From NCBI GenBank assembly GCA_021464245.1, contig JADCRB010000043.1, forward strand, positions 5,378,630 through 5,442,629: DNA of 64,000 nt. Reading direction: 5' to 3'. The DNA comes from Carallia brachiata (lineage: Eukaryota > Streptophyta > Magnoliopsida > Malpighiales > Rhizophoraceae). Shown piece by piece: positions 36,481 through 48,542 of this stretch. Numbering within the stretch: position 1 is the first letter of the stretch; each line of letters opens with the position of its first letter. The position numbers and the translations under genes are program-made. Under the pieces are notes generated by a model. The model ran no database searches and had not been told where the DNA came from. It was given only the letters and a program-made list of their open reading frames with translations.

Positions 36481-37949
36481 ACGATTGACAAAACTGACCG
36501 AAAAGCAGCAGAAAGCCCCTAGCAGTACTGAGGAACTCTTGGCGTACGTTAGCAGATGCTAGTGTACGTTAGAGAGTCTATGATAGTAATATGATTGTTA
36601 TTCATAGTACCTCCTAAAGACAAAAGCACCTAAAACAGAAATCCATACAATAAATAGGAGAACATGGACTAAAACTAACTCAAAATTTCAACTACACAAA
36701 ACCAATAAAGCACCCTATGAATTAGGACCAATTAAAAGAAATGTGCATCAGCAAACAAAGACCCAAGCAGAAAGAGAAACAAAGCAATAACAACGAACTC
36801 GTAGAGTATGAAATAGCAGAGGACAACAGCAACCTGGCCAACCAACAACCTAGCTGAGCAGTATCAGAATAGCATTAAACTAGAAGTTCATGAAAAATGT
36901 GCGTCTCATGAAACACACATGCGCATTAATTAACTTGCAAATACATGCATAATATCTTTTTTATTTTCATGTTAAAAAAATGAGAAAGCGAGAGTGGTGT
37001 CCAAATAGTCTACTTAGGAAGTATTGTGCCTGCGTGCAAGGAGGGTGTACTTAATATGGATGGTTATAGCATAAAGAGCGTAAGTCCGACGTAAGTTTTC
37101 AAGAAGCATTCAACCCAAAACCTCACAATCAACGCGTTTGACGCTCACCAGTAGACAATGATGAGCTAGTCATAATTAAACAAGTGGAACATGTAAAATC
37201 TGCTCCACGACAACAGTGGAAAGTAATGAATTAGCACACGTTGCTGATGGAGTCTTTTCCTTTTGGCCCATTCCCAATGCCAAGAGATGATATGAACAAT
37301 GTGCAACTTGTTCTTCCTTTTCTCTAAATGCACACGCTAAGATTCTTTAATTTGGATGAGTTGAAAAAAAATCATTGGGTTGGATAGAGAGTTCATAAGG
37401 ATTAACCTTTTTATTTGTTGTAGAATACACTATATTCATATTCTATGTTACTTTTTGAACAGCCGTAGTCTATGTTACAAAACTAAATAAAATAAAACTT
37501 TTCACATTATGCTGCAAATAAGAAGTGATATGCTAAACATTGATTAATTTGACAAAGTTATTGTCATGTGATAGACACCAGCTATGTAATAATTGCTAAT
37601 GGACCACGGAATGTTGTGGTATATCAGTAAGAGAGCTCATTCATTGTCATGTAAAACATCGCAAGTTCAAGTGTTTGTCAAAGTGGAACTAAGCGTATCC
37701 AAGCTTTCAAATTTTGCTCTTCTGGTTGAGCACGATTTTTCCTAACAAAACTGTAAAGTACTACCCTTGTATTCCAAAAAAAAAAAGAAAAACCAAAAAT
37801 TGTTTAGGGCATTGACAACTTAAATGATGGTTTTATGTGCATACGCATACTCATGAATGTATACTTACCGTCTAGAACTTTTGGCTTAGGGTTAAGTTTG
37901 AGGGTTAGAATCCTTAGATTTTATTCACGTAGAATTTTTCCTTCTCTAG
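36481..37949. other. Intergenic; possible SINE near 37610-37785
   Basis: No gene seen. At 37619-37680, gtggtatatcagtaagag and gcaagttcaagtg resemble A and B boxes, with an A run at about 37778, suggesting a plus-strand SINE; no target duplication could be read. Confidence 0.4.
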
Positions 37950-37954
37950 CTCAG

Positions 37955-39304
37955 TGATAGGTTCAATATTTGCGTAGATATTACGTGTAATTTGGTATTT
38001 AATTTGATATTTATTTATGCAAATATTATGTTTATTAGTGGATTTTATTTTTATTTGTTATTTTATATTGTGTAGGTCAAATGGATACAAATAGAAGTAA
38101 TTGGGGTGAATTTGATACTATTCGGGCAGATTTTACAACTTTACGTACTGCTCGGTTTTTCAACCATAACTTCCTCTACACAACTCGGAATTGGATGATT
38201 CTTAAGCCGAATCAAAGCTAAGAGATAGAGTTATAATTTTGCTATTTTGATAAACTTCGATTCTGCGTGGAAGGGGTCAAAATTTGGGTTCGAAGATACA
38301 TGGTCAAAACTGTCCAGAAAATTTACAAATCCTTTTCCGACACGAATTTGGACTCTTTAGGGCTTATTTGAGGGGACTATAAATACAGAAGTTACCGAAC
38401 ACACAGAGGACTTTTGGAGGCTATTCTTGTAGACACAAGATAGAGAAAAAAAGGCGTAGAGAGCGAAGAGGAGAGGAGTATAAGGAAGGAACACAAAGAC
38501 ACCGGAAATGAGTTTTTCGATTTCTTTTCTTTCCCTTCTTTTTCTTTTGAATTCAATGATATTAGATAGTTACTTAATTTTGGTTTTTAGCATGAGTAGT
38601 TAGAACCCTAAATTAGGGCGAAAAGGATGTAGCCTAATTTAGGATTGGATTATTTAATTTTGTGGATGTTTAGATATTCTTTTGATTTTATTGCAATTAT
38701 TTGTTGAGAACTCGATTTGATTTATCTATTTTAAACTTAAATATGCTTTTGTGCCTGGCCATCATGAAAGTAGTCATAGGATTTGTGTTGAAATCAATAG
38801 ATGAGACACAATCGTGCACTAAATAGATAAACATATGAACTTTGAGTCAGACATAAGATAAGTTTATATGATGTTATTATAAATTCTCTATTCTTAATGA
38901 GTTTAATCTACTTTGTGTGAATTCGAGAGAAGATCATAAATAGATTGAATACGGTTAGAATTATTTGACAAAGAACACTAACTAAATAAGAAGAATTAAC
39001 ATTCAAATCATTAATCCACAAAATTCATGTAATTCAGCTCCTTCTAGGTGAAAACTCATAGCCCTGATACCCTCTATATTTTGTTTAGTTTTAATTAATT
39101 TGGCTTTGATTTTTCATTAGTTAAATTGTTTAATTTTTAGTTTAGTAATTCTGCTTCTCATTAATTTTCTCAATATAAAACCTTAAGTTTAAATAACATA
39201 AATCATAATTAATTCCTTTGTTCCCTTGGGTTCGACACTTGGAGTATTCACCAAGATTTATTATTACGATCGGTCTTGTATGCTTGCAGGATTTTACCCG
39301 GTCA
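37955..39304 (+). mobile_element. Solo LTR of an LTR retrotransposon, 1350 bp
   Basis: Begins TGATAGG and ends CCGGTCA (reverse complement TGACCGG), with a perfect 5-bp target duplication ctcag at 37950-37954 and 39305-39309. It has a TATA box, TATAAATA at 38378-38385, in a ggggactataaatac context followed by gaggacttttggag. Near the 3' end it has the ttcccttgggttcgacact motif common in long plant LTRs. No internal region, primer-binding site or second LTR flanks it, so it most likely formed by recombination between two LTRs. Superfamily cannot be fixed without the internal part; the plan resembles LTRs of Gypsy/Tat and LARD elements. Confidence 0.8.
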
Positions 39305-39309
39305 CTCAG

Positions 39310-39694
39310 TTGAAAATAAAAAATAAAATAAAGTAGAGGTTGATACTTTGATCGTAACTGTTTAAAATTTATTATTAATTGATTAAAACTAATGAATAGT
39401 TAGTCGTAGTTTATTCAAGAATCTTAAAACAGACGTGAAAAAGATGCAAGAAAAACAAGCATAATTGCATTTGTTCTGTGGAACTACACAACGATGTTTT
39501 CTTTTTTCTTTTTTTTTTTCCTATTTCTCTTTCCATGTCCTGTAAGTTCTATTTTATCATTAAGTTTTCCGAGCACATTAATTATTGATATATAAATATT
39601 GATTGAATTGGCCACTGCCTCTAAAGCAGATGGATATGTGGCCATTGGGCCATAGAGGAGGTGGGGGATCAACCCCTACCTCCTCCAAATTTCC
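39310..39694. other. Short intergenic stretch, no gene
   Basis: AT-rich, with a T run near 39510; nothing supported. Confidence 0.5.
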
Positions 39695-39995
39695 CTTTTT
39701 TTTTATTGAGTGGTGACACTCTCCTTATAGACTGCAAAAACAAGATTACAACAAAGAGGCATAAAAAACCCCAATTGTTCATAAAAGAAAATTACAAAAA
39801 TACAACACAAAAATTCTCACATCCAAGTTATAAAATCTAAACTCCTAGAGACGGTCTCTTTAACTAGAGAATCAGTAAAAAAATTAGCTGCTTTAGCAAT
39901 ATGTGCAAACATATAATTTGATAAAGATCTATGATATCTCCTAATCAAGATGAAAGTACTTCTTTGTTTCTAAGGTCTCGACAATTCATTATTTA
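39695..39995 (-). mobile_element. LINE 3' remnant with RNase H C-terminal fragment
   Basis: On the minus strand, YMFAHIAKAANFFTDSLVKE followed by SRSLDFITWM and a stop (TGA at 39817-39819) matches the end of RNase H-like domains in plant non-LTR retroelements (the H-x-x-R-x-x-N-x-x-A-D-x-L-A pattern). It is followed by a short 3' UTR (tatggaa-free, T-rich) and a poly(A) run (T run at about 39696-39705). 5'-truncated and degenerate. Confidence 0.5.
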
Positions 39996-42631
39996 TCTAA
40001 AATTGGCCTTATAACGGTGCAAATGTATTATAATAAATTCTCTCACACAATAAAATAATAATATTTGACTGCAGTTTGTACTACTTAAATCAAATTTTCG
40101 AGAATAACTTTTATAGTGTAGAATTGGTCATATAAAAGCAGAGATTTTTTTCTCTCTTTTCTATATCTACGTGAATGACCATAATACATATGTATTGAGC
40201 GAATAATTTGTTGGTTATTTAGTCAAGTAAGATGTCTTTTAGACCCAATAACACAACTGCGTTAATGTGTCTTTTCATCAATACATCTTTCAATGACTAC
40301 TAAATTGATTAAGGGATACAATCTATTTGGATTTTGAAAATTCCCCAACATATATAACATTAAACGAATCAAATTCAATAATCACACTACGGTACTTAAA
40401 GTCTGGATTCCATTGCTTTAGTGAAAAACATCTCTGTACGAGGGCAAAAAATATGGAATCGAAGTCCTACAATCTTTCACTATAAATAATAATGGGTTAT
40501 AACTGAGTTGTTTCTAGGCAACGTAGAGGGTACACCAATATTTTTCTAAAGAACAATCGACTTACAATAATCTCATCCATAGTCGAAATCTCAATAAAAA
40601 GAAAAATCTCATTTCAAAGTGAATTGTACAGAATGCCATTAAGAGGGGAATAACTATAATAATGTATCAGTCAAAAACTGAAGCTAATATTGTCGAGATC
40701 AATATGTTGAAATTATAGAAGAATTCGATGTCAAAAATGTACCTACCATCAACCTAAATATAGCACGATAAATATACCATTCTTTGCTGAAAATATTGGC
40801 TATTTAGTGAAAAAAAAAAAAAAAACAAGGAAAAAGGCTTAGCCACCCACTTGCGATTGTATCAAAAACGATAAAATAGGCATCACAAAAAACACAAGCA
40901 CGTTAACATACAAATCTTAAGAAATGGCATATTTTTCGTGCTATATTCAGTTTTCTGTTGTTCCTCTATCACATGGGACAACACTAGACGTTTCCAATGC
41001 CCAAAATGATGACAACAACGTGCAATTTTTTCTTTCTTTTTTTTTTTCCTCATTTTTAAGGTTTGCTACGAAAAATCACTTTTTTTCTCTTTTTTTTTTT
41101 ATAATCACAAATCAAAAATCAAAACATCACCACTTATTATTGGTAAATTTGCAATATATTTGACTTTCAACATTTTGATAGTCAATCAATACGTACTAAC
41201 AATGAGCAACTATAAAAAAAAAAAAATAAAGGCGATTATTGCTAGCAAAATTTTTTTTTTTTTCTCTTTCCTTTCCTCTAGATTCTTGAACTTGTTTGGA
41301 AGAGTTAAAAAGACAATGGATTCGGGAGAGAATAACGAGGTTGGAAAGAGGTTTCATGAATCTAGCGTTATTAATTATAGTAGAATATCCAATCAAAAAG
41401 GAAACTGCATCAGAAGTGACATACTAAACACAATTTATGGCAATCTTAGTGTCTTTTATATCATTATTATATCTATGTAGTGCCTTGTTGATGGATCTAG
41501 TTCGAACTGGAAGTCCGAGATCAGCCAAGAACAAGACCTGATCTAGCTCACTCTCTTAGTCTTTTTTTTTTTTTTTTTTGTTTAATAAGGAGTTCAAGCT
41601 TTTTAGTTATTAGAAAAGTTAATAATTAGAATCGGACCGAAATCAAACATGATCTGTGCAAAAACTGGACCGAAAATGTAGTATTATTTTATTAATTGAG
41701 TTGTGTCACCCAGACGGGAAATTTTTTGGTCAGAGATTAACACGATAATTTTTTTTTTCATCTAAATTTATTATACATCAAGTTTAAGTTTATTGTATGC
41801 CAACATTAACTATTATAAACATGATATTTAGGAATTTTCTGTCTTTAGGTCTGTTGTAAACTAGTCTCAACCATTATAAAAACAACACATTTTATTAAAA
41901 AAAAAAATTAAACAATAAGTGAGATCGAGTCCCACTACACTAAAAACCCTTCTCTACCTCTGTTTAGCATTTTCCTTATCAATTATTTTCAATTGTGTCC
42001 ATCTTTTTTGTATTTTTCGATGCAGGTACATCCATTAAATTATTTTTATGATACTTAGTTAAGATTTAAACTTTTATTGTTGAAGTTTTGGGTTGTAATC
42101 TTGGGAGAGAGTGTCAAATTTATGAAAATGAGAAAAATTATTTCATTGTGTAGGTCACAACTTAACAAATCTCCTAATAGACCAAAAAAAAAACAAAAAT
42201 TGTTCTTATGATGTGCTCTTATTTAATCTTATTGGCTATATTTTCACAGTATATTTATAACAATTTCAATTTCAAACAAATTTGGAATCCTTGATCACTG
42301 TTTTCAAAGTCCCTTTATTTTTGTTGTTAAAAAAAAAAAAAAAAAGGAGCCTCACGTCACAATTACAAATGAACCAAAGGAGCCCACTAAGAGTTTGAGT
42401 TCGGGCATGGATCATGAATTTCAGTTGTGTGAAACATTACTCGATTGAAACGAGAGTGAAAATTTTTAAAATTACAGTTAAAGATTTTGCAACTGAAAAA
42501 ATCAATGAGGTATACTTTTTATATTTTTGTCATAAAAAGTTTCATTGCCGTTTTAGAAAAACACACTCTCGTTTCATTGGGACAAATATTCAAGCAAAAC
42601 AAAATCGGGTCTCTACTTTTCGCCAAGGAGT
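39996..42631. other. Intergenic, no gene seen
   Basis: AT-rich, many A/T runs (40810, 41045, 41215, 41250, 41560, 42325). Short frames at 40924-41480 are low complexity. Confidence 0.5.
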
Positions 42632-42640
42632 TTTTCCCAG

Positions 42641-42864
42641 GGGCGTCATTACACTTCCAGAATCGGGCATTTTGCCCGAATTTTTTTTGTGCAACCAGAC
42701 AAACATTTTGTGCAACCAGACGAACATTTTGTGCAACAAAAAATATAGAAAAATACAGGTGTTTCTTGTTATACAAAATAACAGTCTTGTTGCACAAAAC
42801 GTTGGTCTTGTTGCACAAAAAAAATTCGGGCAAGATGCCCGATTCGGGTGTCTTACTTTTTTCC
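42641..42864. mobile_element. Foldback element (hairpin MITE), 224 bp
   Basis: A 9-bp target duplication, ttttcccag, lies at 42632-42640 and 42865-42873. The two arms are inverted copies: gaatcgggcattttgcccga then attttttttgtgcaac on the left, mirrored by gttgcacaaaaaaaattcgg then gcaagatgcccgattcggg on the right, so the transcript would fold into one long hairpin. Each arm includes 21-bp repeats of the type gtgcaaccagacaaacattt. Because the sequence is nearly self-complementary, overlapping open frames appear on both strands; none looks like a real protein. Confidence 0.75.
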
Positions 42865-43204
42865 TTTTCCCAGTGCGATGACAAATGTCTATAAGTAGCC
42901 AACAGCAAGCTAGATACCTGTGTGACTGCTCCTTTAATTTGACAAACTTCATTCTTTGTTTTCCGGGGATGTCTTCTTGATCCTTTGTTTCATTGGAGCA
43001 AAACAATGCTTTCAAGCTGCTAAGTCATAGATCTTAGGAGTCATCCCCACGTAAGGTTTTAAATTTCAACACTGCAATTGCGGTTAATTAGAGTCATTGG
43101 AGTTCATTTGACCGCAATCATAGCAATTGACGGTGTCAATACCTTGAGTTCTATGGTACAGGATTTGTATTCAGTACTGAAGGTCTCGAGTTTTATTATT
43201 CCAT

Positions 43205-44280
43205 GTCAACAACCCATTAGCGATGCGCCCCGCCAGAAGCTGTGATAAACACATCGCCAGCCGGAGGAGCAGGGGACACATCCTCAGCATGGGGATTCCT
43301 TGTCATGTTGCCGAATAGGAGAAGACGAGCTATTGGACGCTTGAGTACTTTCTCTTTTTGCTGGCTGCTATGGCGCTGAAGCCGGGCTTGTGCATTGTCA
43401 TAGCAGCCAGCAACAAGAGAAAGAAGCCAAGGAGGTGGCAAAGAGAATTCCTTGGTCCATTTGTGGCAGGGACCAGATAATAAACGAAGAACAAAGAGAA
43501 GCTGCCCCGGCCCACAGTTCAACCTACTAGTAAACAGTGAAAAACTATCAAAGCCTTCTCGGAAGCAAAACTCAAGATTGTCAATAACATTGCTTGACTA
43601 TGGCCTTTCCTCCTTCCGCTAACTTCATATGCACAACTATACTCTTTCTGAATATAATTCATTGCGTCTCGGGCTCATCCCTGTCAACGCTTAATTTCCG
43701 ACGCATTTTCTAGCCAATTCTAGCTATTACCTCCTTCTTCAGTCTAGTCTCAGGGTAAAAAAAAAATATGGGGCCGGTGGGATTTCCTCATACACCACAC
43801 TAAAGCGCTTCCATGGCCACCAGTCACAAGGTCTAGTGGTAAGTCATCTGAACTCTTAATTTCAGGTCTACAGTGCAATTAAGAAAGGATTGCAATGGGA
43901 GTACAAGGTGTGACTTTTGCTCCTTTTTAGTTCTTGTTTGGCCGGATCCCATTTAGTTCATTTACAATCTCTATCATCATGATGAGGATGCAAACTGGAC
44001 TCCTACAATCTCGAATAGCCATAGTCATGGAACACGATTCACTTTCAAGATGCCTTGAGGATTAAAAGGTAGACTCCGCAGCCCAAAAGAATTGCTTTTA
44101 TGCCAACCTGATGAGCAGGCGATGGACATCAAGTAACCTAATTGACAATCTTGGTTCTTGCTTTCGAGTAGCCTCTGATTGTTTTTCTCGTTTACTAGAA
44201 GGTTGATCAACTGGGCACTCAATAAGCGCTTTTTTTTTTTTTTTTTTTTTGCTTTTTTCTGTCCTTTGGATCTGATAACC
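43205..44280. other. GC-richer segment, possible organellar insertion
   Basis: Compared with its surroundings the stretch has a higher G+C content and few homopolymers until the T run at 44230-44250. A minus frame, 43217-43522 (101 residues, with LSLPPPWLLSLVAGCY-like Pro/Leu content and ending SGGAHR), is open but I do not recognise it. Base composition suggests mitochondrial DNA moved to the nucleus or a captured gene piece; neither is shown. Confidence 0.3.
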
Positions 44281-44655
44281 TAAGGATTGGAGATGGGAAT
44301 GGCATCTTCAGTTAGAGATCACTGTCTCTATTCACTTCACTTACTCAATATGCACATCGCTTCCCCAGTTCCTGTCTCTTTCTTTGTTAGTTGAAACACA
44401 GTCAGTTTTCTTTGTTATAATATATAGTTCGTCTGTAAGTGTCACGTACTTGTAATGAAATTGTAGAAACTCTCAGTTAGAAATTTATATATTGTTTTGT
44501 TACGAAAAATAAGTAAATCTATGTTTTGTAAATGGAAATAACAAATAAAATAGGGTGAGATTTGCATCGTATGGTAACGAAAAAGATAGAGACCTTATTG
44601 TGAACTCATGGTCAATGATGATCAGTTTGCTAATATATTGAGGGAAGAGCATATT

Positions 44656-44765
44656 GGGCACAGTTCAGTTGGTTGAGGTTTGGTACCTCCAACCTTCAGT
44701 TAGACTTGACGCTCACCCTCCCATCCTTTTACCGTTGGACCACTAATTCCAATGGAAAAAAAGAA
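44656..44765 (+). repeat. SINE-like dispersed repeat, copy A
   Basis: Shares cacagttcagttggttgagg (A-box-like) and the later actaattccaatgga with the copy at 46413-46520, followed by a short A run. No B box or target duplication is clear. Confidence 0.35.
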
Positions 44766-46880
44766 TGGAGGGAAAAATAAAAGTACAAGTCTTTCTAAAC
44801 ATTGGCCTTGATAAATTTTCATTCTTTTGCATGAGATGGAGAGATAAGGACAGAGACGCAACTCAAAGGAAGAAGGCAGGAAGTAGTTGCATGGTGCCGA
44901 AGTGAAATGAATTTGGAAAACATTGGGGATTTTCAAAAGGTAAATATTTATGTTCCCTCGTTAATTAGATGGTGACGGAGAGCTTCATTGTGATGAAGAG
45001 ACACTTTGTATCTGTTAAACTCAAAAGACAATTTTTCTCAGTCAAATACCTATCAAGTTACTTTTTCTAAAAGTATGTGTTGTGATCATTTACAATACAC
45101 AGGAGAGAAAAATTCACAAAAATGTTAAGACCAATTTTGAAACACCATAAAATTAATCTCAATAACTCGATTTTAGTAATGTAAATTATAGTAAAGTGTG
45201 TTTCATTTTATCTTATGAAGGAACTTACTATAACTTGGATGCACCATTGTGAGTAAAAATTTTATCTTAAAGAAAATAACATTATTATATGACTTGAAAC
45301 AATTTATTCAATTTCTAGTATAGCTCTTTTTCCGTTACAACAGTTTCAAGGCAAAATTACTTCATTGGAATTTTGAAGAAATTGACTCTAGCTTCATGAA
45401 AGGGTGTTATAACTTGATTAACATATGTTCTCTTTTTTTATTACGTGGAAAACATCAAGTTTAACACTCAAACTAATATGAAAGAAGCGCACCAACTCTC
45501 CAACCAAACTACTATTTTGGGTTGGTGATATTTAACATTTCAAAACATGATTAATCGCAAGCCAATTACATGACTACTAGAATTATGGATGGCTTTGAAA
45601 TTTTACTAAGATATTCAGCAGAATTAAATATCTTTTCATTTCAGTATAATTGTGATCGTGACTTTGTGACCCTTCATGGATTCTAAAAATATGATTATCA
45701 AGCGTTTAAATGCAGCGGCCCTTGTTGACTATACATGGTAAAATGATGCAATCCTCCTGGTAGATCTATAGAATAATACCTTTGCTTTCTCATTACTTCA
45801 TCGAAAGAATTATGGATGGCTATTCGATTGGTTCGTTGTCGGAAACCAAGTAAACGCAGCCGCTTCTTTCATGTTACAAACAAAGTAACGCGAGTGCTGC
45901 AACTAAGAAAGGAATCGATAATTCCTTGCTAAAAGGACCAGGCGGCCTCAAGGTAACATTGTTCCATTTGACGACTTGAAAACAAAAAACAAAAAACAAA
46001 AAATTGAAGCCGAGACAAAGAAATTATATAATTCCACGTCTGAAGGGCGTCTTTTGGACCCAAGGAACGAAAAAAAAAAAAATTAAAGTGGGCCTTTTCT
46101 TGCCACTGGACCAATCAGTGATTCTGCGGTGGTTATTGAGGTTACAATATACTAATATAGTGACCTTTAATAGGCATCTTTTGGAAAAGACAAACAAGCG
46201 ATATTGATGAGTCTTCAACCCAAGTGAAACAGTCACAATAACCATTAAACCAACAATAACCCCGCACCTGCAGGCACATGAAAATTTCAACGAAGCTTTA
46301 TTGCCGTTGGAGCAATTAACAGTTATTTGTTATCTTATAGTAATGGTTATTACAAAGAAGGTCACCGTGCAACTTAATTTCAGATAATAACAAACACATT
46401 CAATTAGATTAGACACAGTTCAAGTGGCTGGAGTAGTATTACCAATGCAAGGTTTGAAGTTTGAACTCTACATTTTGTCAACATAATTCCCTTTCTCCTA
46501 CTCTGTTCTATTAGTTCCAATGGACTACAAAATCAATATGGATTGATCCGAAATCGAATTCAAATTCAATATAGCACCTATGGGTACATAAGAAATATAT
46601 TGAATTAATTTTTTTAATGAATCCATCCATCCGCAACTTCAAATATGGAATTCAAAGGGATCAAATAGGAAATAATACTCTCAATAATGGAATTATAATA
46701 AAATATACGATCAACCAACATTTATCGAATTTGACGCAGAGTTAGAAGATATGATTCGGTCAACTTATTTATTGTTTCTTTTTTCAAATTTCAATTATTC
46801 AACGACTCAGATAAAATAATAATACAATTTATCAAATAATAATACAATTTATCAATCTAATCCTGATGCCACTCTTCTTT
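44766..46880. other. Intergenic; second SINE-like copy at 46413-46520
   Basis: No gene seen. The copy at 46413-46520 has cacagttcaagtggctgg, a B-box-like gaagtttgaactc, and tagttccaatgga. Other frames in this interval lack family features. Confidence 0.4.
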
Positions 46881-46884
46881 CAAA

Positions 46885-47165
46885 AAAATATACCTGACAA
46901 ATAACCGATACCTCACAAACCAAAAAAACAGAATAATAATAACTGATGCCCCCTATTTCATATATGAACCCTAACATGTAAAATAAATAAATAAATAAAT
47001 AAAAAGAAAAAAAAAAAACACGTCTTGATCATGAGCAACTCCATGGAAGGTCCAATTAAAGCAGACCGGCGCTATTTCATTTCAATCTATGCATGCAATT
47101 GCAACCAATTTAGACTGTCCGAAATGTCAGCAAACGCAAGTGCACAATCTTTGAGTACAATGCTG
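46885..47165. repeat. Segmental duplicate, left block (partner 59175-60960)
   Basis: The run cacgtcttgatcatgagcaa to gcagaccgg, and cctgacaaataaccgat to cccctatttcat before it, recur at 60815-60960 and 59177-59205. The partner is split by the transposon at about 59208-60772. Non-coding. Confidence 0.75.
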
Positions 47166-47336
47166 TGAAAGAGTTAAAAGCTGAAAATATTGGCCTTACC
47201 TTGGCTGCCACTATACCCTACGCTCCCCGTATCGTTCTTGACTTCTCGGTATTTTCTCACCGACCCCACCCAGTATTTCGTTCAGTCCTTTGATCTTCCC
47301 CTCTCGCTGACTTTTGCTGTTTTATTTAGCTTCGAA

Positions 47337-48534
47337 TATGAGTGGCAATGGGGAGGGTCGGGGACGGGTATGCCACCCCCGTTCCCCGTACCCGTTTATT
47401 AACCCTATCCCCGTCTCCGTCCCCGTCCCCGGCGGGTATGAAATTTTAATCCCCGTCCCGGTACCCGCTGGGGATTGGGGATCCCCATCCCCGCCCCATA
47501 CCCGTCCAAATAAAAATTAAAAAAGTTATATGTATTATGACTTCCTTCACCATTTTTCTTTATTAAAATTACTTGAACTGTACAATGTATTTACACATCG
47601 ATGAAGACAAATAAAAACTCTTATGATTTAATCTCAATTATGAAACCAAATTCTAATAACCTTGTGTTCTGAATTTCGATTTTCTGAAAAGATATATATT
47701 CGAGATTCTTTAGAGGTAAACTGAGCCAAAAAAAAAAAGCTACTCCCAATCATCTTAGACCAAGAAGGACATCTATAAGGAAGTTGAACCGAAAAGTAAC
47801 TTCGTTTATTAAAAATTTATTATGAAAAATTCAATAAATGAAAACTATAAAAAATCACCTCATAATTTTGTATTTTTCTTATCTATTTTCTATATATAGT
47901 GTTTGATTTCTTGTAATGTTGGAAGTTTTAACTTCGTTTCTAATTTTTTAAATAATTTATTCTCATATTTTTTGTACTTATATACTGACACATTTGGAAA
48001 GAAAGAAATAATAGTATTTTAAAACAAGACTTCCAGTAAAAAGATAGTCTTTCTAACTTGTATATTCAGGACTAGACCTTCAAATTATTGGTTGAGGACT
48101 TATACGACAAGTTGTTGTGATTCCTGCATTATCCATTAATAATTTCGTAATTGCAATTAGAATTGGTTATTACTTGAATCCTTAACTTCAAGACTATCAA
48201 TATTTTGAATAAACCATTGAGTTAAAGAAAGTAATTTCATTAATAATTTAACAATTTCATTAATAATTTTAAAGTAATTAAAATATAAGTTATTGAAGAG
48301 TAAATACAGTAAACATTAAACAATAAAAACGATTAAAAATTAAATAAAAATAAAAAAATAAACGGGTTGGGGATGGGGAGGGTATGGGGATGGGGATAGG
48401 TAAACCCATACCCATCCCCATACCCGCTAAAAAAATACGGGGATCCCCGATCCCCGGTCAACTGGTTTGACCCCGTACCCGTTGGGGCGGGTATGGGTAA
48501 TCCCCGACGGGTACGGGTAAAATTGCCATCCCTA
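47337..48534. mobile_element. Non-autonomous hAT-type element, 1198 bp, G/C-clustered ends
   Basis: Ends are inverted: left tatgagtggcaat, right (reverse complement) tagggatggcaat, inside an 8-bp target duplication gcttcgaa/gcttcgat at 47329-47336 and 48535-48542. About 180 bp inside each end is packed with ccccgt/acccgt and acgggta/ggggat words (47345-47510 and 48362-48530), while the middle is AT-rich and non-coding. This plan (TAGGG-type tip, ggcaat, CCCGTACCCG subterminal repeats) is familiar from plant hAT elements. Confidence 0.8.
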
Positions 48535-48542
48535 GCTTCGAT

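Noticed and set aside
37955..39304. A complete LTR retrotransposon
   Set aside because: Neither a second LTR nor gag/pol sequence is present; target duplications sit directly at both ends of one LTR.
42680..42820. Short regular repeats that could suggest a CRISPR array
   Set aside because: Only about three 21-bp units per arm, no unique spacers, an eukaryotic setting, and the units are inverted between arms.
42414..43015. Four overlapping open frames (129-155 residues) on both strands
   Set aside because: They arise from the near-palindromic foldback element; the repeated Cys-Asn/Ala-Thr words are translations of its 21-bp units.
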